Of a stretch of 64,000 nt of DNA, positions 12,601 to 24,568 are shown piece by piece; position 1 is the first letter of the stretch; each line of letters opens with the position of its first letter. Made by a program: the position numbers and the translations under genes. Below the pieces are notes generated by a model. It was not told the DNA's origin. It searched no databases and saw only the letters and a program-made list of their open reading frames with translations. Source of the DNA: Gymnopus androsaceus JB14 (Eukaryota; Basidiomycota; Agaricomycetes; Agaricales; Omphalotaceae); assembly GCA_009733575.1 (NCBI GenBank), contig ML769383.1, positions 186,001 through 250,000 on the forward strand. Direction: 5' to 3'.

Positions 12601-12696
12601 GGGAGTTCAAGCGAAAGCGAAGACGCGGGGGTACGGATAGCCGGCCGGTGCTTTTCACGTTCATTCTCTGCTCCGAGGCGCCTAAACTTTCTCCTA
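12601..12696. promoter_or_regulatory. Bidirectional promoter, PEX5 / ETF alpha
   Basis: Only 96 bases separate the start codons of the divergent PEX5 (minus) and ETF-alpha (plus) genes. The interval is GC-rich near 12630-12650 (CGCGGGGG, CCGGCCGG) and pyrimidine-rich just before the plus-strand ATG. No TATA box is visible. Confidence 0.55.
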
Positions 12697-13841
12697 TGCT
12701 ACCACGACGTTCTATCGTAGCCTTCCAGGCCGTTGCTTTCGAGGAATTATGCCTCTGCATCTTCACCTCACGCTTTAATTTTCCTGGAGCATCGTCAGGG
12801 TGTCATTGATTCTGGCTCTCTTTCAGCTTTGACTGCTGCTTCGCAGTTGGGAGGTCAAGTTACTGGCCTCGTTGTCGGAAGCTCCGAGCATGTACCGACA
12901 GTTGTAGACAAGGTCAAAAAGTATGTAATTATTGGGGTCTACTGTACCCAGATCGTCTAATCAACCGTGCAGACTCAAAGGCCTCACTTCACTTTTGCAT
13001 TCCACCTCAGATCTTTATTCTCAGCAATTACCTGAAACTCTTGCCCCATTGCTCCAAAAGCTTCTCTCAGGCTCAGAGTATACACACGTCGTTTCAACTC
13101 CAACCTCTTTGGCAAAGTCCCTCTTGCCTCGAGTTGCTGCCATTCTCGATGTTCCCGCAGTCTCCGAAATTACTTCCCTTGAGCATGATTCCTCCTCCAA
13201 TAGCACAACATTCACGCGTCCTATCTACGCTGGGAACGCCATTTCCACCGTCCGTCTCCCTTCTTCGGTTCCCATCAAGTTTTTCACTGTCCGTGCTACT
13301 AATTTTGACCCGGCGCCTTCGGAAGAGAGCCAGGAAATCGACGTTAAGGCAGTTGACCCCGTCGATGTGCAGGACTGCCCCACGGAGCATATTAGTACAC
13401 AACTGGCAAAGTCCGATCGTCCCGATCTCAGTGTAGCTGGCAGGGTTGTTTCTGGTGGACGTCCACTGAAGAACGCAGAAACTTTCGCAGCCACATTAAA
13501 CCCTCTGGCTGACATTCTCGGAGCTGCTGTTGGTGCATCTAGAGCAGCAGTTGATGCTGGATATGCAGACAACTCCCTCCAAGTTGGCCAGACTGGGAAG
13601 GTCGTCGCTCCGGAACTTTACATGGCCATCGGTATTTCTGGTGCCATTCAGCACTTGGCGGGGATGAAAGATTCAAAGATGATTGTCGCAGTGAACAAGG
13701 TAAGCTTCTTCAACTCCGAGCATTCCGATGTACTCAATCTTCTAGGATCCGGACGCCCCCATCTTCCAGGTTGCCGATGTCGGTCTCGTAGCAGATCTCT
13801 ACGAAGCAGTCCCTCAGATTATAGAAAAGTTAAAGCAGTGA
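12697..13841 (+). CDS. ETFA: Electron transfer flavoprotein alpha subunit
   Basis: Mitochondrial matrix FAD protein that passes electrons from acyl-CoA and amino-acid dehydrogenases to ETF-ubiquinone oxidoreductase. The N-domain reads [18 protein letters not shown], then VTGLVVGS. Introns near 12920-12972 and 13700-13746 are clean. The FAD domain is complete: [59 protein letters not shown], and in the last exon [18 protein letters not shown], ending IIEKLKQ. The start is odd. The only good ATG, at 12697 ([14 protein letters not shown], presequence-like), is one base out of frame with the mature protein; removing one T from the TTT at 12737-12739 would join them. A stop lies upstream in the mature frame. 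Overall family identity is certain; the N-terminus is not. Confidence 0.9.
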
Positions 13842-13890
13842 TAATTGTTACGCAGATCACATTGAATACTGTATAACAGAATCGAAATAT

Positions 13891-15705
13891 TCACGAGGCC
13901 AGTTCTCTAAAACATCCCAATGCGCGCAGCCTCTCTGACTCTGGGCTGGTATCTTCAACCCAATGCCACTGAGAAGCAATGGCAGGCACCAGAGTCTCGT
14001 AATCATCTCCAAACTCGCTGTCAAACTCATACATCGATCCAGAAATGTAAGATTCCTTCAGAACATGGTTTGCGAACGGAAGGCGAATGCGTTGATATGC
14101 CTCTAGTGCATGAGGAAGGTTGTCGCTAGGACGTCTCCTCAAGCGAAACTTGCTCAAGTAGAGCGGCCAGAATGAACGCGTCCTTTGTTTCAATGTAAGT
14201 CATAGCTTGGTAGTTCCGAGTAAACATACAAACCTCAATAGCTTGACCGGCACCAGCGCCTGAAAAGCAGTTGTTGAATAAGTATAATCCACAGGAAGCA
14301 AGTACTTACCTTGGTGCGGAGCCATTGCGTGAGCCGCATCTCCTACGTCGATTCAGTAATTTGGATCAAAAAATTCGAATCTGAACACGAACCTAATAAC
14401 ACAACTCCTCCATCCACGTAGAATGGCAATGGCTTCAGATGATGTATCGCCCACTTGCTTGGTTTCTCGATCCGCTGCAAATCATTCTGATATCTGCTTG
14501 ATAATTATAGGTTTCAACTTACACTGAGCAGTTGTTCTACTTCGGGTTCCCAGTGGGCATAACAATCAAGCAGCTCTTGTTGAGTGCATTGTGTTACCCA
14601 GGCTTTATCTTCGTCGAAAAAGATCCCTTCTTTTTCTGGTTCAGAAGCGAATGTAACAACATTAACGACGCTGCCTTGAGATATGGAATAAGACACAACG
14701 TGCTTAGTGGTACTCATAAGCAAATAGTTCCTGCCGTGTAATTTGAAAAGACGAACCTTGCTCTTTCCACAATACTGCAGCGGAAATATTAGCTTGATCA
14801 ACTGAAAATGAAGAAATCAGCCCACCATCATTGGGTCCGCAATGCTGCGATGAAGAGGTGGTAAGCTTTCTACTGGAATCAGTCCCCTGTATGCGGTGGT
14901 CCCGGTCCAAACAGGGTCAATGAATTTCAACAACTCAGAGTCTCCCGAGCGATCAAACGCCTCTTTAAAGATCTGCGCTCGTATGCAGGACTTTATCCCA
15001 TCGCATCCAACAAGGAGATCACAGGTTGCGGTAGTGTCATCTAAAAATTTCAGGGAGACAGTACCTGCGTGCTGAGAATACGAAACCAGTCTCATTCCGA
15101 AATGCGTTACGTTCGAAGGAAGAGCATGAACAAATGCGTCAAGGAAATCTACCCTGTAGAATCGAATGCAGCCATCTGTAAAGTGTGAACGTACAGCTGG
15201 GTGTGAGGATATTTGAACAAGTACACTGACAGGGCATTTGCATTAGATGAACTCGAAATCCCTCCTGAGGCTGGTCAGACCGGCGGAAATCGAATCCCGT
15301 AGCTGAAGACTTCTCAGTAGCAGATGCCAGAATGTGAAGCATGACATATACCAACGGATCCATCAGGAGGAGCGTGTGCTATCTTTGAGAATGCTGGTCC
15401 TAAACCCAACTGTTCAAGAATCTTCCAAGTCCTCGACCATATCATCACCCCCTTTGTAAGTAATGGAGAACATCATTCACAAATTCAACCGAGTTCCTAA
15501 AGAACTTACGGCACCAATTTCTTTGAAGCGATCGGCGGCTTCGTAGACATCCACTTGGATGTTCGGACATCGAGAAAGAGCGACTGCGAGGCATAGTCCA
15601 CTAATTCCACCGCCACTGCGGGTGGTGGGGCAGAAGAATGAGAACGAATATGGGCACTGAACACGCAGCGTACCAAATCGCGACTTTGAACTTTGGCTTG
15701 AGCAT
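13891..15705 (-). CDS. FAD-dependent monooxygenase, salicylate-hydroxylase-like
   Basis: Group A flavin monooxygenase that hydroxylates an aromatic substrate using NAD(P)H and oxygen; the substrate cannot be read from sequence. It starts MLKPKFKVAICGGGISG, giving the GxGxxG dinucleotide-binding motif at about residue 10, split by an intron. Next come VDVYEAADRF (ribose-binding acid), DLLVGCDGIKS (DG motif) and GDAAHAMAPHQGAGAGQAIE (GD motif), then DAFILAALLEQVSLEE. The tail (LPHALEAYQRIRLPFAN) continues in a different frame: a single extra base near 14126-14131 creates a TAG stop. The stop at 13891 belongs to the tail frame. Divergent from proteasome chaperone 2. No cluster partners suggest a secondary-metabolite role. 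Confidence 0.8.
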
Positions 15706-16067
15706 GGGTGTCGATTACTTGAAACGAATGGAGAGTAGAGATACGTGTTGAAATTTGCTTGGGATAATTGGTTGTGACATTAACAAAGTTAATATTTGCA
15801 AGCAGTTTATTGGCTGGACGGTGAGAAGGCTGAGAGGATTCTTCTTCATCGAGATTCGGAAGGAAGAGCCGAGTAACGCGTAGGCGCTCAATCATCCGCC
15901 ATCATCATCTCCAGCATTTGGATATTACTATTAGTCCTCCTGGTACGTTGCGATCTCCCAATTATGTAGTGGCTCCCTCCCGTGAACCAACGCAAAACTC
16001 CTTTTCCGGAATGCTCATCAGCTGTTCGTTTCTCATAGTAAAAGCCTTCTACAAACGCTAAATCAGG
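15706..16067. promoter_or_regulatory. Divergent intergenic region (362 bp)
   Basis: It holds the promoters of the FAD monooxygenase (minus) and proteasome chaperone 2 (plus). An open frame crosses it on the minus strand (from 16142), but it overlaps chaperone exon 1 antisense and has no family features, so I treat it as a shadow. Confidence 0.4.
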
Positions 16068-16992
16068 ATGCCCTTTCTCAATCCTGCCACCAATCCAAAT
16101 CTTTCCGGAAAGACACTCATCATCGTCCGTGTTGGCTCTCACTGTCCGTTAACTGGAGATTAACATCGAGTTTTTAGCCCATGGTGTCTAGTGCATTTGT
16201 GGCTTGTCTTTCGGTTGACCTATTGATTTCTTCGCTGGGCCTTGCTCGAATAGCAGTACTTGATTCGCGATACTTCATTCCTATGGTAGGAAGCCGAGAC
16301 AACGAAGAGTATGGGATCACCACACCATTTGAGCGTACTGAAATTTTCTGGTTGCAAAGTCATCGATTCTAATTCTTTCACACCAGTGTACGGCAAGGAT
16401 GGATTAGACGTGGTCTTTATGCAGCAACGATCTCCTACGCAACGTGCAAAGAAACAGGAATTCACCGAAGATCTATTCGACTTTGTTCGAAAATCTTCCA
16501 TTGCGAGTGTCTTGATCTTATCTGGAGTGGATCTTTCAAATCGTTTGGACGAACAGATGTTGTGTGTACCTCTTCTTTAGACCAATGCAACACTTCAATT
16601 TTCTTCCTCATAGCACACCGACGTATCAGTTACAACCGAACGCAACGTCTTTAGCCTCCACCCCACTCCACCAGCTGACTGTCTTTCCTATTCCAAAATA
16701 TACTTCTCCAGTGCCTCAGAAGCCAAATGTCGAGAACGATTCTCAAATCCCTTTTATCCCCGGAGGAGGAATTACACGTCGTATACTTTCATCAGTACCA
16801 AAAGAATGGTCTATTCCAATCGCCGCTCTCTTGAGGTTTGCTTTGGACGGTGACAATCGAGCCGATGCATATTCACTGGCTTCCATAGTAGTACAAGTAG
16901 CGGGCATAGATCTCAACTCGGTAAAGTGGAAACAACCTGAGAGTTGGCATGGACTCTTTGGTACTCCGCACGACCAGTCACTCTTTGGATAG
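16068..16992 (+). CDS. Proteasome assembly chaperone 2
   Basis: PAC2/PSMG2 (yeast Add66) pairs with PAC1 to assemble the 20S alpha ring. Exon 1 (MPFLNPATNPNLSGKTLII) joins through a GTCCGT..TTTTTAG intron to MVSSAFVACLSVDLLISSLG. That segment matches the family's start: a strand, a short loop, then a helix ending in DLLI. It continues with LGLARIAVLDSRYFIPMVG, then after a short intron LYGKDGLDVVFMQQRSP and FVRKSSIASVLILSGVD. After another intron (GTGTGT donor) come TPTYQLQP and FIPGGGITRRIL, the family's C-terminal signature. No frame breaks. The stop lies only 66 bp from the convergent RRP12 stop. Confidence 0.85.
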
Positions 16993-17057
16993 ATAGTTTA
17001 CATGGCGCAATCAGGGGAAGCACGATGAATTGAACAAAATATGTATGTACTGTAATA

Positions 17058-20000
17058 CTATCTTTTCCCTGCGACTCCGATACGAGCTTTACGCCCCGCT
17101 CCCTTCTTTGAGGCCTGGGACAGTGTGAGATATGCATAAGGGTCTGTACTACCTTTCTTGACATCTCCACCAGCTTTCTGTAGATAGAATTCAGCATATT
17201 TTTGGAATGAATAAAGAGAAAGAAACTGACTTTCGCTTTGAACTCTTGACCCAACTTGGCAGAGGTTCTTCGCTTTTGTTTGTTTTGCGTTTTGTCTTCG
17301 TCGACATCCATCATATCTATGTCATCATTGTCCCTCCTCCGCTTCTTAGTGTCCTTGTTGAATTTGACACGACCGTTGGGACCTCTGGTAAATCCATCGA
17401 CCGACGTGATGCTCTCGCGATATGCAGTACCGGAAACATCATTCACGCCTTGATCAGGCGCATCGTCTTCGTCTGAGGACTCCCCGATGACCATCTTTCC
17501 AGTATCTTCGTCGGTCTTGAAATGGGCTGCATCCTGACCAGGCTTACGACGGCGGTTTGATGTCGAGTCTAGAAAGAAATTAGTTTATAGTGAATGCAAA
17601 TTCGCACTGTGTACTCACTGGTCACTCTAGACGCGACACCCTCCAAAAGATCCATCGGTTCATCGTCGTCCATGCGTAACCGCATACCTTGCGCGTGGTT
17701 TTTGCCTTTGGCTCGGGGTTGAGACCGATTACCAGCAGCACCTTCGTCATCATTATCGCTTGCGTCAACTTCACTCTCGCTGCCATAAAGAATGTCCTCG
17801 AAAGCATCACCGGCAGTAGCCTTGGTCTCAGGAACCTATAAAAGGCGTTTAAATCAATAAATTAGTCAACGAGCAAGAGAAAATTGTCACCTCCTCCTCG
17901 TCTTCCCTGTTGGCCTTCTTTCTTTTGGCCCTCTCCTTCCGTTTCTTAATGTTAACCAACACTTTTGAAGCCTCCTCCTCCCCGGCCGCCGAATAAACAT
18001 CCTCCCATGAGAACCTCCTCAGCAATCTCTCAAAGATATGGCGGACCTTTGATTTGAAGTGGTTTTTGTGATCGTGAGACCAAGTAAGAAGTGCAGGGAC
18101 CAGCTCTTTGAGATGAGGTTGTATGAGATCGACTGGGTAGGTGTGAATGGAAAGCTTGATATATCCCAGAACCGATTTAACGATTTCTCGGTTGGCTGAA
18201 GCAAGGAATACCAGCATGGTGGCGAAAATTTCACTCTTCATCGTGTTTGATAAGGAATCTTCACAAAAGTTAACACTCGATGAGGAAAGTAATCCATGGA
18301 AGATTTACCCTTGAACTCGAACACCAGTCGAGAAATGGCCGTGATGGTAGCGCTGACCATATGTGGGGTTGAGCCTGCGAGACCTCCAGCCACCATCGTC
18401 AGATATTCATCGATCGTGGCCGTAGCTAAGATATAAATTGTCAGTGATTTCAGAAGCAAAAGATAATCGGCTGCTCACCTTCGGTAGCTGTTCCTTCATC
18501 CATCTCCTCCAGCATATCTCTCTTTACAATACCCCCTTGACTCATCTTTTGACCCATAGCAATAACAAGCTCGAAAGCTGCGGTTCTAGCCTTATCTGAG
18601 GTCTCTTTAGTACCCAGAACCGCCTCGGGGATCATAGGAGGGATCAAGTGCATCGCGGAGGATGGTAAGAGGGGTATGAGCGCAGTGAAGAGGTTAAATC
18701 GATCCTAAAGAGGGAAGTCAGTTTTTGGTTGATCATGACGCTTTTATACGGATCGCACCTTCTTCGCGGCTGAAGTTAGTCCATCAGATAGTGCGTCCAG
18801 CTGCTTCACAACAATCTCAGCGTCAATAGTCATTTTTCCAGACTCCGTCAGTTTGGTCAAGATTTTGTACGCCCGCTTCTGTATAGCGTTGTCTTTGGCA
18901 CATAAAATCTCCGACGAAAGACATAGTTGGAACAAGGCGCTCATGTCGGCCGACGAAAGATAAGGAAGTAATAGGAGCAAGAGATCCAGTGCAGTGACAC
19001 CGATGTTCTCTTCGTCGTTTCCTGACTTTCCAGAACCTGGGGCGGCCTTGTCGATGCTTCCTTTGAGAAGGTCAACGACTTTTGTGTATGCTTTGTGGAT
19101 TTCCTACAACGAAATTAGTTCTGCGTGGGCTAAAAGACTTATTTGGAAGCTCTACCTGCTCCGAAGTGATCCCAGCCCATGAGGTGACAACTTCCCCCAC
19201 TGGCCCACGAGCATCCCGGCCCACACTACCGAATACATTAAATAACACCGCCAGCCAGCTTTCAGCCTGTGTACGTAGGAACACGATATTCTCTGTAGCT
19301 TGTTCGCTGGATATGCCTGAAGGATTCAGAGTGTCTTGTATCGAATTCGAGAGCGCGACGTTCGAATCCACGACAAGCTTGAGACCTCGCAGGACAGCTG
19401 AGCGCAGCTCCGGTTGGCCGTAGAGCAATTGGGAGACCAATTGGGAGAAGGAGGCATTCATGGTCTCTTTTATGTCCGGAGTACCATGACAGTATGCGGG
19501 AAAGCCGGCCCATATTTGTGCAACGAGCACATTCCAGACTTTTGCCTCGCTCGGGCGACCCTCCATTTCGGCTTTTGCTGTAGATCGAACATCCTCTCAC
19601 TGAGCGGCACAAAATATGATACAAAGTGCGATAGAGGAGAGGGATGGGGCTGAGCGAGAAGCGGGAGAAGGAATGCACGGGGTTCCAATCCTGCCTGTCT
19701 ATGAGATATGAGTATTCATGTTGAGAGATATGAACGTTCAACAAAGCTTACCGATCTTCTGGTTCTAGATTCAGAGGTAAAACGTCAAGAAGAACCTCTG
19801 GTCCCAACACACGCATTGCAGTGGAAAGTGTTCCATCGGCAGCTTCTTTGTATTCGAAGCCTTTTTCGGTACGCAAATTTCCAATTTGGGTTGTAAGAGC
19901 AAGCAGTCGTTGCTTTACAATATCGTTCGACACACGCTTTCCCTTTGACCCATACGAATTGACGAGAAGTGCAGAGGTCAAGGAAAGTAGCTCGGGAATC

Positions 20001-21201
20001 GCGCGCGCATGAGAAACAGATGTCAAGGCTTTTGCTACTTGGGCAACAACATCGACAAGTTTGGACGTTGATGCGTCAACAGCAACCAAACAGCGCGTTA
20101 ACAAATCAAGGGAATGTACGACTGCCTTTCGAACCAATGCATTGCTGGATTCTAAAAAGGGCCATAATGTCTTCCAAACTAGGTCAACTTGTGCAGCACA
20201 AGCTTCACTATGGACAGCACTGTATGATGCCATGGCATTCCCTAGAAGCTGTATCCATGACGGAGCAATGGTTGTATCTGTTTTGGAGGGAGGAAATGCC
20301 AAAACAGTTTTGAGCACATCGGGAAGAACATTCTCTTCGAAGACCAAGGGACTGTCTTCTTCAGAATGCGAAAATAGATCGGAGAGAATGGAATATGATG
20401 ATTGCGTTACATATGGATTTCCGAGACGAGGTAGATTGAGCAGGAGACCGGCAAGAGTCGAATATGACTGAAGAACGAATCAGAGAGGCTTGGAAATCAC
20501 AGCATTATACTCACTGAAGGAGGAAGCTTGGATATTGTTAGTCTGAGGAATGCCAATATATGTATCGCACTATCGCCCTCTGAATCACTCTTGGATCTGG
20601 ATAAAGGGTTCTTGTTCACGTCCACAAGTGCCGATCTGGTCCATTCCGCAACTCTTTCAGCGTAAGGATGAATGATTAATGGTGTAGGTGGTTTTGAAAG
20701 CACGTCTTTGACGACTTCTGCGGCTTTTTTTCGTACTTTGGGTCGTGGATCAAGACAGAGCTGGAGGATCGAAGCGAAAGCTTGACGAATCCCGTGAGTT
20801 TCCAGCTGTGAGCGATCGAGCGATAGAAGCACAAACTGATACAGTGATAGCTGTGATCTCAAAGCAGGTGCGTTGTTGAGCAGGGAAGGGAATAATGGAG
20901 CAGTCAAGGCCAATATAGTTGACAAATTGGTACGAATAACTGGGACTGAAACAAAGGGAGCGACGAGGGCAAGGAGATAAAGTTCTGCTGGAAGAACATC
21001 TCCATCGTTTAACGAAAGTTCCTTCTTCTGAATAGTGCCATCTAAAGTCGTTAAAAGGGCGGCAAAGTAGGCTGTCGGTGAGGGTTCCGTGTTCTGCTCT
21101 TTAAACGTAGATTCGAGAGCAACTAGTAGGGATGCTGGAGTTTTTTGATGAGGCAGAGATGAGGAAGTATGGATCCTGATTTTGGCTAGAGCTAATTCCA
21201 T
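17058..21201 (-). CDS. RRP12: RRP12-type ribosome biogenesis protein (NUC173 domain), one frame break
   Basis: Rrp12 is a large HEAT-repeat protein of the 90S/pre-40S particle, also linked to nuclear export of both subunits. From ATG 21201 the first exon (over 200 residues) is helical repeats (PRPKVRKKAAEVVKDVL). Later exons keep HEAT periodicity: SWIQLLGNAMASYSAVHSEA, VRKAVVHSLDLLTRC, ENIGVTALDLLLLLLPYLSS, DNAIQKRAYKILTKLTESG and VRHIFERLLRRFSWEDV. The C-tail is acidic then basic (SSDEDDAPDQG, KKRRRDNDDIDMMD) and ends GRKARIGVAGKR, as expected for a nucleolar factor. Between MFDLQQK and EMEGRPSEAKVWN the frame shifts at the TTTT run 19573-19576, as if one A were missing on the coding strand. 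The rest is open. Confidence 0.88.
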
Positions 21202-22499
21202 CTAAGTCGAATTCAAGGCTCGTAAATTTTTTTTTGGCGCGCATGAGGCTTGCACGAAATTTCTCGGGAGCCACCCGGGCCGTACGGGCCGCAAGCCTAT
21301 CCTCGGGCCTTGTCTGCTGCGATCGGTAAAAAAAATTCACAATAGGCAAATCGTGTCTGTTATCTGTGATAGGAATTGTCATACTTATATCCTGCTGGTT
21401 ACATCAAGAAGGAGCGGCAATGCAAACTTTGAGCCCTTTGGTCTGGGCAACATACTATACAGCGCTGCACTCTAACTACATTATCTAACAAGACTCTTTT
21501 CCTGTTGGTATCCCAGGAGTCCAGGACTACCGAACAACAAAAGACACTGTAATTGACACCCAATTGTTGTTGTAAGGTGCCCGGAAAAACGCGCACAGCC
21601 ACAATTGAGCGACGACTCGTTTGCTCTGACCGGACAAAGCGTACAAGCGGAGCGCGCGTGCCGGATCTAGCGCTTATGTCCACTGCTTCTGACCGTAAAT
21701 CATGCCGTAAATGATAAATCATTTCCCTAGAGCGTATTTCTTCTTCGTCCGTATTTCTTCTTCGTCGCTCTTCAAATTTTTTATTTACACTCTCATAAAT
21801 ATAATCAAGAGATCTATTTATTCACTTTTACAATACAAGGAAAGAAAAATATTCAGGACTTTTATTCAGATTTTGTACTTCATCAGCAGAACCTGGGTGA
21901 TCCCACAGCAAGGTCCCCCTCTGTACAGAACTGGACAGCTCTGTGGCTTCTGTGGATTGTATTGGGGCTTCTGTACAGTGCTGTACAGCAACCCACAGCA
22001 ATCCACAGCAATCCACAGTTCACCCAGGTTTTGCTGATGACTTAGTTTGTAATTGCACAAGGCAATAAATTTTCCTATGCCTGGGACTTGGGATATATCA
22101 TAGACATAAGCATTTAAGAGGATCTTATACATCCTGTATATTCCTAGGGTTCTAAATGTAGTTTTGTGCTTGAGAGCCAGTGAAAGAGTGCCAGGATTGC
22201 CAAGGGGATTGCACTTATGGGCATTTCTGGAGCCAGCCAAGCCTCCCTAATTTTCAATGCCTTTTTGGGTGTATTATTGGAACTTGCTTGCAACACCAAA
22301 ACATCCTCTAAAATTACCAAAGTTGGGAATCATCTTGGAATCATCAAGTCCAAGCTATATCCTAATATATTGGAAATTTTGAAGCCAATCTATCAAGTTT
22401 TAACCAAGTTTTCCATTTGTGGGTGCATTACTGATGCATTGAATCTACTTACTGGTACATCAATATGTAGTACTACTGACTTGGTACTGACATAACTAC
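21202..22499. other. Gene-poor region upstream of RRP12, repeat-derived in its right half
   Basis: 21202-21700 should hold the RRP12 promoter. A 17-bp direct repeat (CGTATTTCTTCTTCGTC) occurs twice at about 21734-21767. From about 21770 the sequence becomes AT-rich and looks transposon-derived, with the hairpin described separately. The only sizeable open frame (22217-22495) has no recognisable domain. Confidence 0.5.
21880..22040. repeat. Foldback hairpin, 21-bp inverted arms
   Basis: The arms at 21880-21900 and 22020-22040 match at 20 of 21 positions as an inverted repeat (TCATCAGCA..AACCTGGGTGA). The loop itself is full of CTGTACAG, CCACAGCAA and CAATCCACAG motifs that can pair in several ways. 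It is probably part of an old mobile element or a structured repeat; no target duplication was found. Confidence 0.7.
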
Positions 22500-23317
22500 T
22501 AGGGTTTAAAAGTGCAGTTCATTAACTGCTTAAAAACCGCCAACTGCACTGCACTGAACTGCGGTGCAGATAAAAAAATATTGCACCGGTGCAGTGGTTG
22601 CACTGCAGTGCAGTTCTCGGTTTTCTAGAATTTGAAAATTCAAATAACCGATAAAAACCGGTGCAAACCGGTGGTGCACTGGTGCAATTTTCCATACTAA
22701 GTAAGTGTGTATGTACTTGTAGTATGGTAAGTATTTACTTACAGTGTTTACTTACAGTACTTATCAGTACTATAGTAGGTATTTTACTTGAGTTTCCATG
22801 CTGAATGTTACAATACTTACTTACAGTGAATACTTACTAACTACTAGTAGTATACAGTAAGTACTTATGAGCATACTTATATTAATACCAATACTTACCA
22901 ACCAGTAGTAGTATACAGTGAGTACCTATGAGCATATATTAATACTAATACCTACAAGTTACAGTCACTTATGCTCACTAAGTACTGATGAATATTGCTA
23001 CCAAATACTAGTATCAATATTAGTAGCAACCTTTACTTACTGGAATGACCTCTTTAAGATATTTTTGTAGTAAATATACAAGTTGTTAATTTTTGAAGCT
23101 ACTGGAACTGCAGTTTGAACCAGTTCTGCACCAGTTTGCACTGATTAGCTGCAGAACCGGTGCAAACCGCATAACTGCACTGAACTTGCACCGGTGCAAC
23201 TTAGAACTGCAGTGCAGTGCAAGGTTTGCCAAAATTGAGTATTTTTAGCACCGGTGCAGTTTCCGGTTGTCTAAAAATGGCTCTAAAAACCGAACTGCAC
23301 CGCACTTTAGAACCCTA
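22500..23317. mobile_element. Non-autonomous hAT-type element (MITE), 818 bp, with 8-bp target-site duplication
   Basis: The element starts TAGGGTTTAAAAGTGC and ends GCACTTTAGAACCCTA, forming imperfect terminal inverted repeats. Identical 8-bp ATAACTAC copies flank it (22492-22499 and 23318-23325). An 8-bp duplication with TIRs beginning TAGGG is the signature of hAT-superfamily transposition. The subterminal 150 bp at each end are packed with GCACCGGTGCA and CTGCAGTGCAG palindromes in inverted arrangement. The core (about 22700-23050) is AT-rich with many degenerate TACTTACAGTA repeats. It contains no open frame worth naming, so it must have been moved by a transposase elsewhere. Confidence 0.88.
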
Positions 23318-24568
23318 ATAACTACAAAGGGATTTACTTTGCTCACCCACTATGCATTACTTGGAGCTATGGGCTCGTAATGCAAAATTCATATTATCTG
23401 ATGCGGCTGTATTGCTGTCTGCTCACTTGAATTACTGTACAGTGCTGCTGCTGATCTTCTTTCACAATGATTTGTGTAAACGAATATAATCTCAGTTGGG
23501 CGTATGAGATACGGTACAACTGAGGGAGTAAAAGTCTGTAGGCTGGATATATATGTCGATCATACGATCGACGTAGGTAAGCGAAACCACTAAACCGGAA
23601 AAACAGTAAATGTGTAAATGTCTAGAATGGAAAGTCAAAGCGTAGGTATCGTTCGGAGTACTTACTCCAACAATTTGGAAGTGCATTGTTTCTTTTTTTC
23701 TTTTGCATTAACGGTTCTAATTCTTTCTGTGTAGATCAACTTGGACACTCTGAAGAAAGCGAAGTTGCGCTTGTTACAAGCCCCTGTCACTGACAACACC
23801 ACTACTGAAGGTGACTGGGCGGTCATTCAAGAATATACACAAGTTTTTGGATTGATTGCTGCTGTTTTAGAAGTTATTTTTTCCAAGTAAGAGAGCATCA
23901 ATGAGCTGCGAGACAGTGAGTTTTTTTTTGATGTCGCATTGAAGTCTGCATACATAGTATCGTTTGAGTCTGGATTCTCGAGACTAGCATTGAAGATGTC
24001 TATCTAACTCTTCCTTTCTTACAAAAAGCTTTACCCTAACGGTGTCAATGGTACCTGTTGGGCTTTCTTGGTACGATTGTGGCCCAGACTCTATGTTAGT
24101 TGCTTGTTCAATCCTCCATCTTGAGTTTCATGTTAGTCCATAGGCATCGCTTGGTCTACTCAAGCTAAATTTCTACTTTCATTCGAACCACAGGAAGAGG
24201 GGGGGGGGGGGGGGGGGGGCTGAGAGACAGTCATTCAAGGGCGTTAGTGTCATCATGCTCAGTGGCTGGGGCCAAAGGCATCCAGTCTTGGAATGTGACG
24301 AAAAAAAATGAAAGCAGAGGACAGGTAGTGGCTTGCAGGGGCGGACAAGCTGGCCGCTTTTGCAAAGCTTGATTTCAAATAATACCCATGGACGTTCATG
24401 CTTAATTAGTCGTGTATAGAATTCAGTATAACTTGAACGGGAGCCTCTAGGTACACGGAAAACGAGATTCAATTTGCCGGTCTTTTCCGGGGAGTCGCTG
24501 CCGCTGCACGCGGCGCTAAGCATTTGATTTCGTCATAACCATTCCAACCTCTTCCTTTCGTGCAATTA
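23318..24568. other. Intergenic region with a possible relic exon and a G21 tract
   Basis: At about 23734-23890, just after a TTCTGTGTAG acceptor-like site, one plus-strand frame reads INLDTLKKAKLRLL, then GDWAVIQEYTQVFGLIAAVL, before a stop. This looks like an isolated coding exon, but I cannot attach it to any gene or family. The rest shows no coding signal. Confidence 0.35.
24199..24219 (+). repeat. 21-base poly-G tract
   Basis: An uninterrupted run of 21 G lies about 350 bp upstream of the acyltransferase start codon. It could form G-quadruplex structure, and its length is likely to be unreliable in sequencing. Confidence 0.95.

Noticed and set aside
15888..16142. 84-codon minus-strand open frame
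   Set aside because: It overlaps exon 1 of proteasome chaperone 2 in antisense and has no conserved motif or splice partners.
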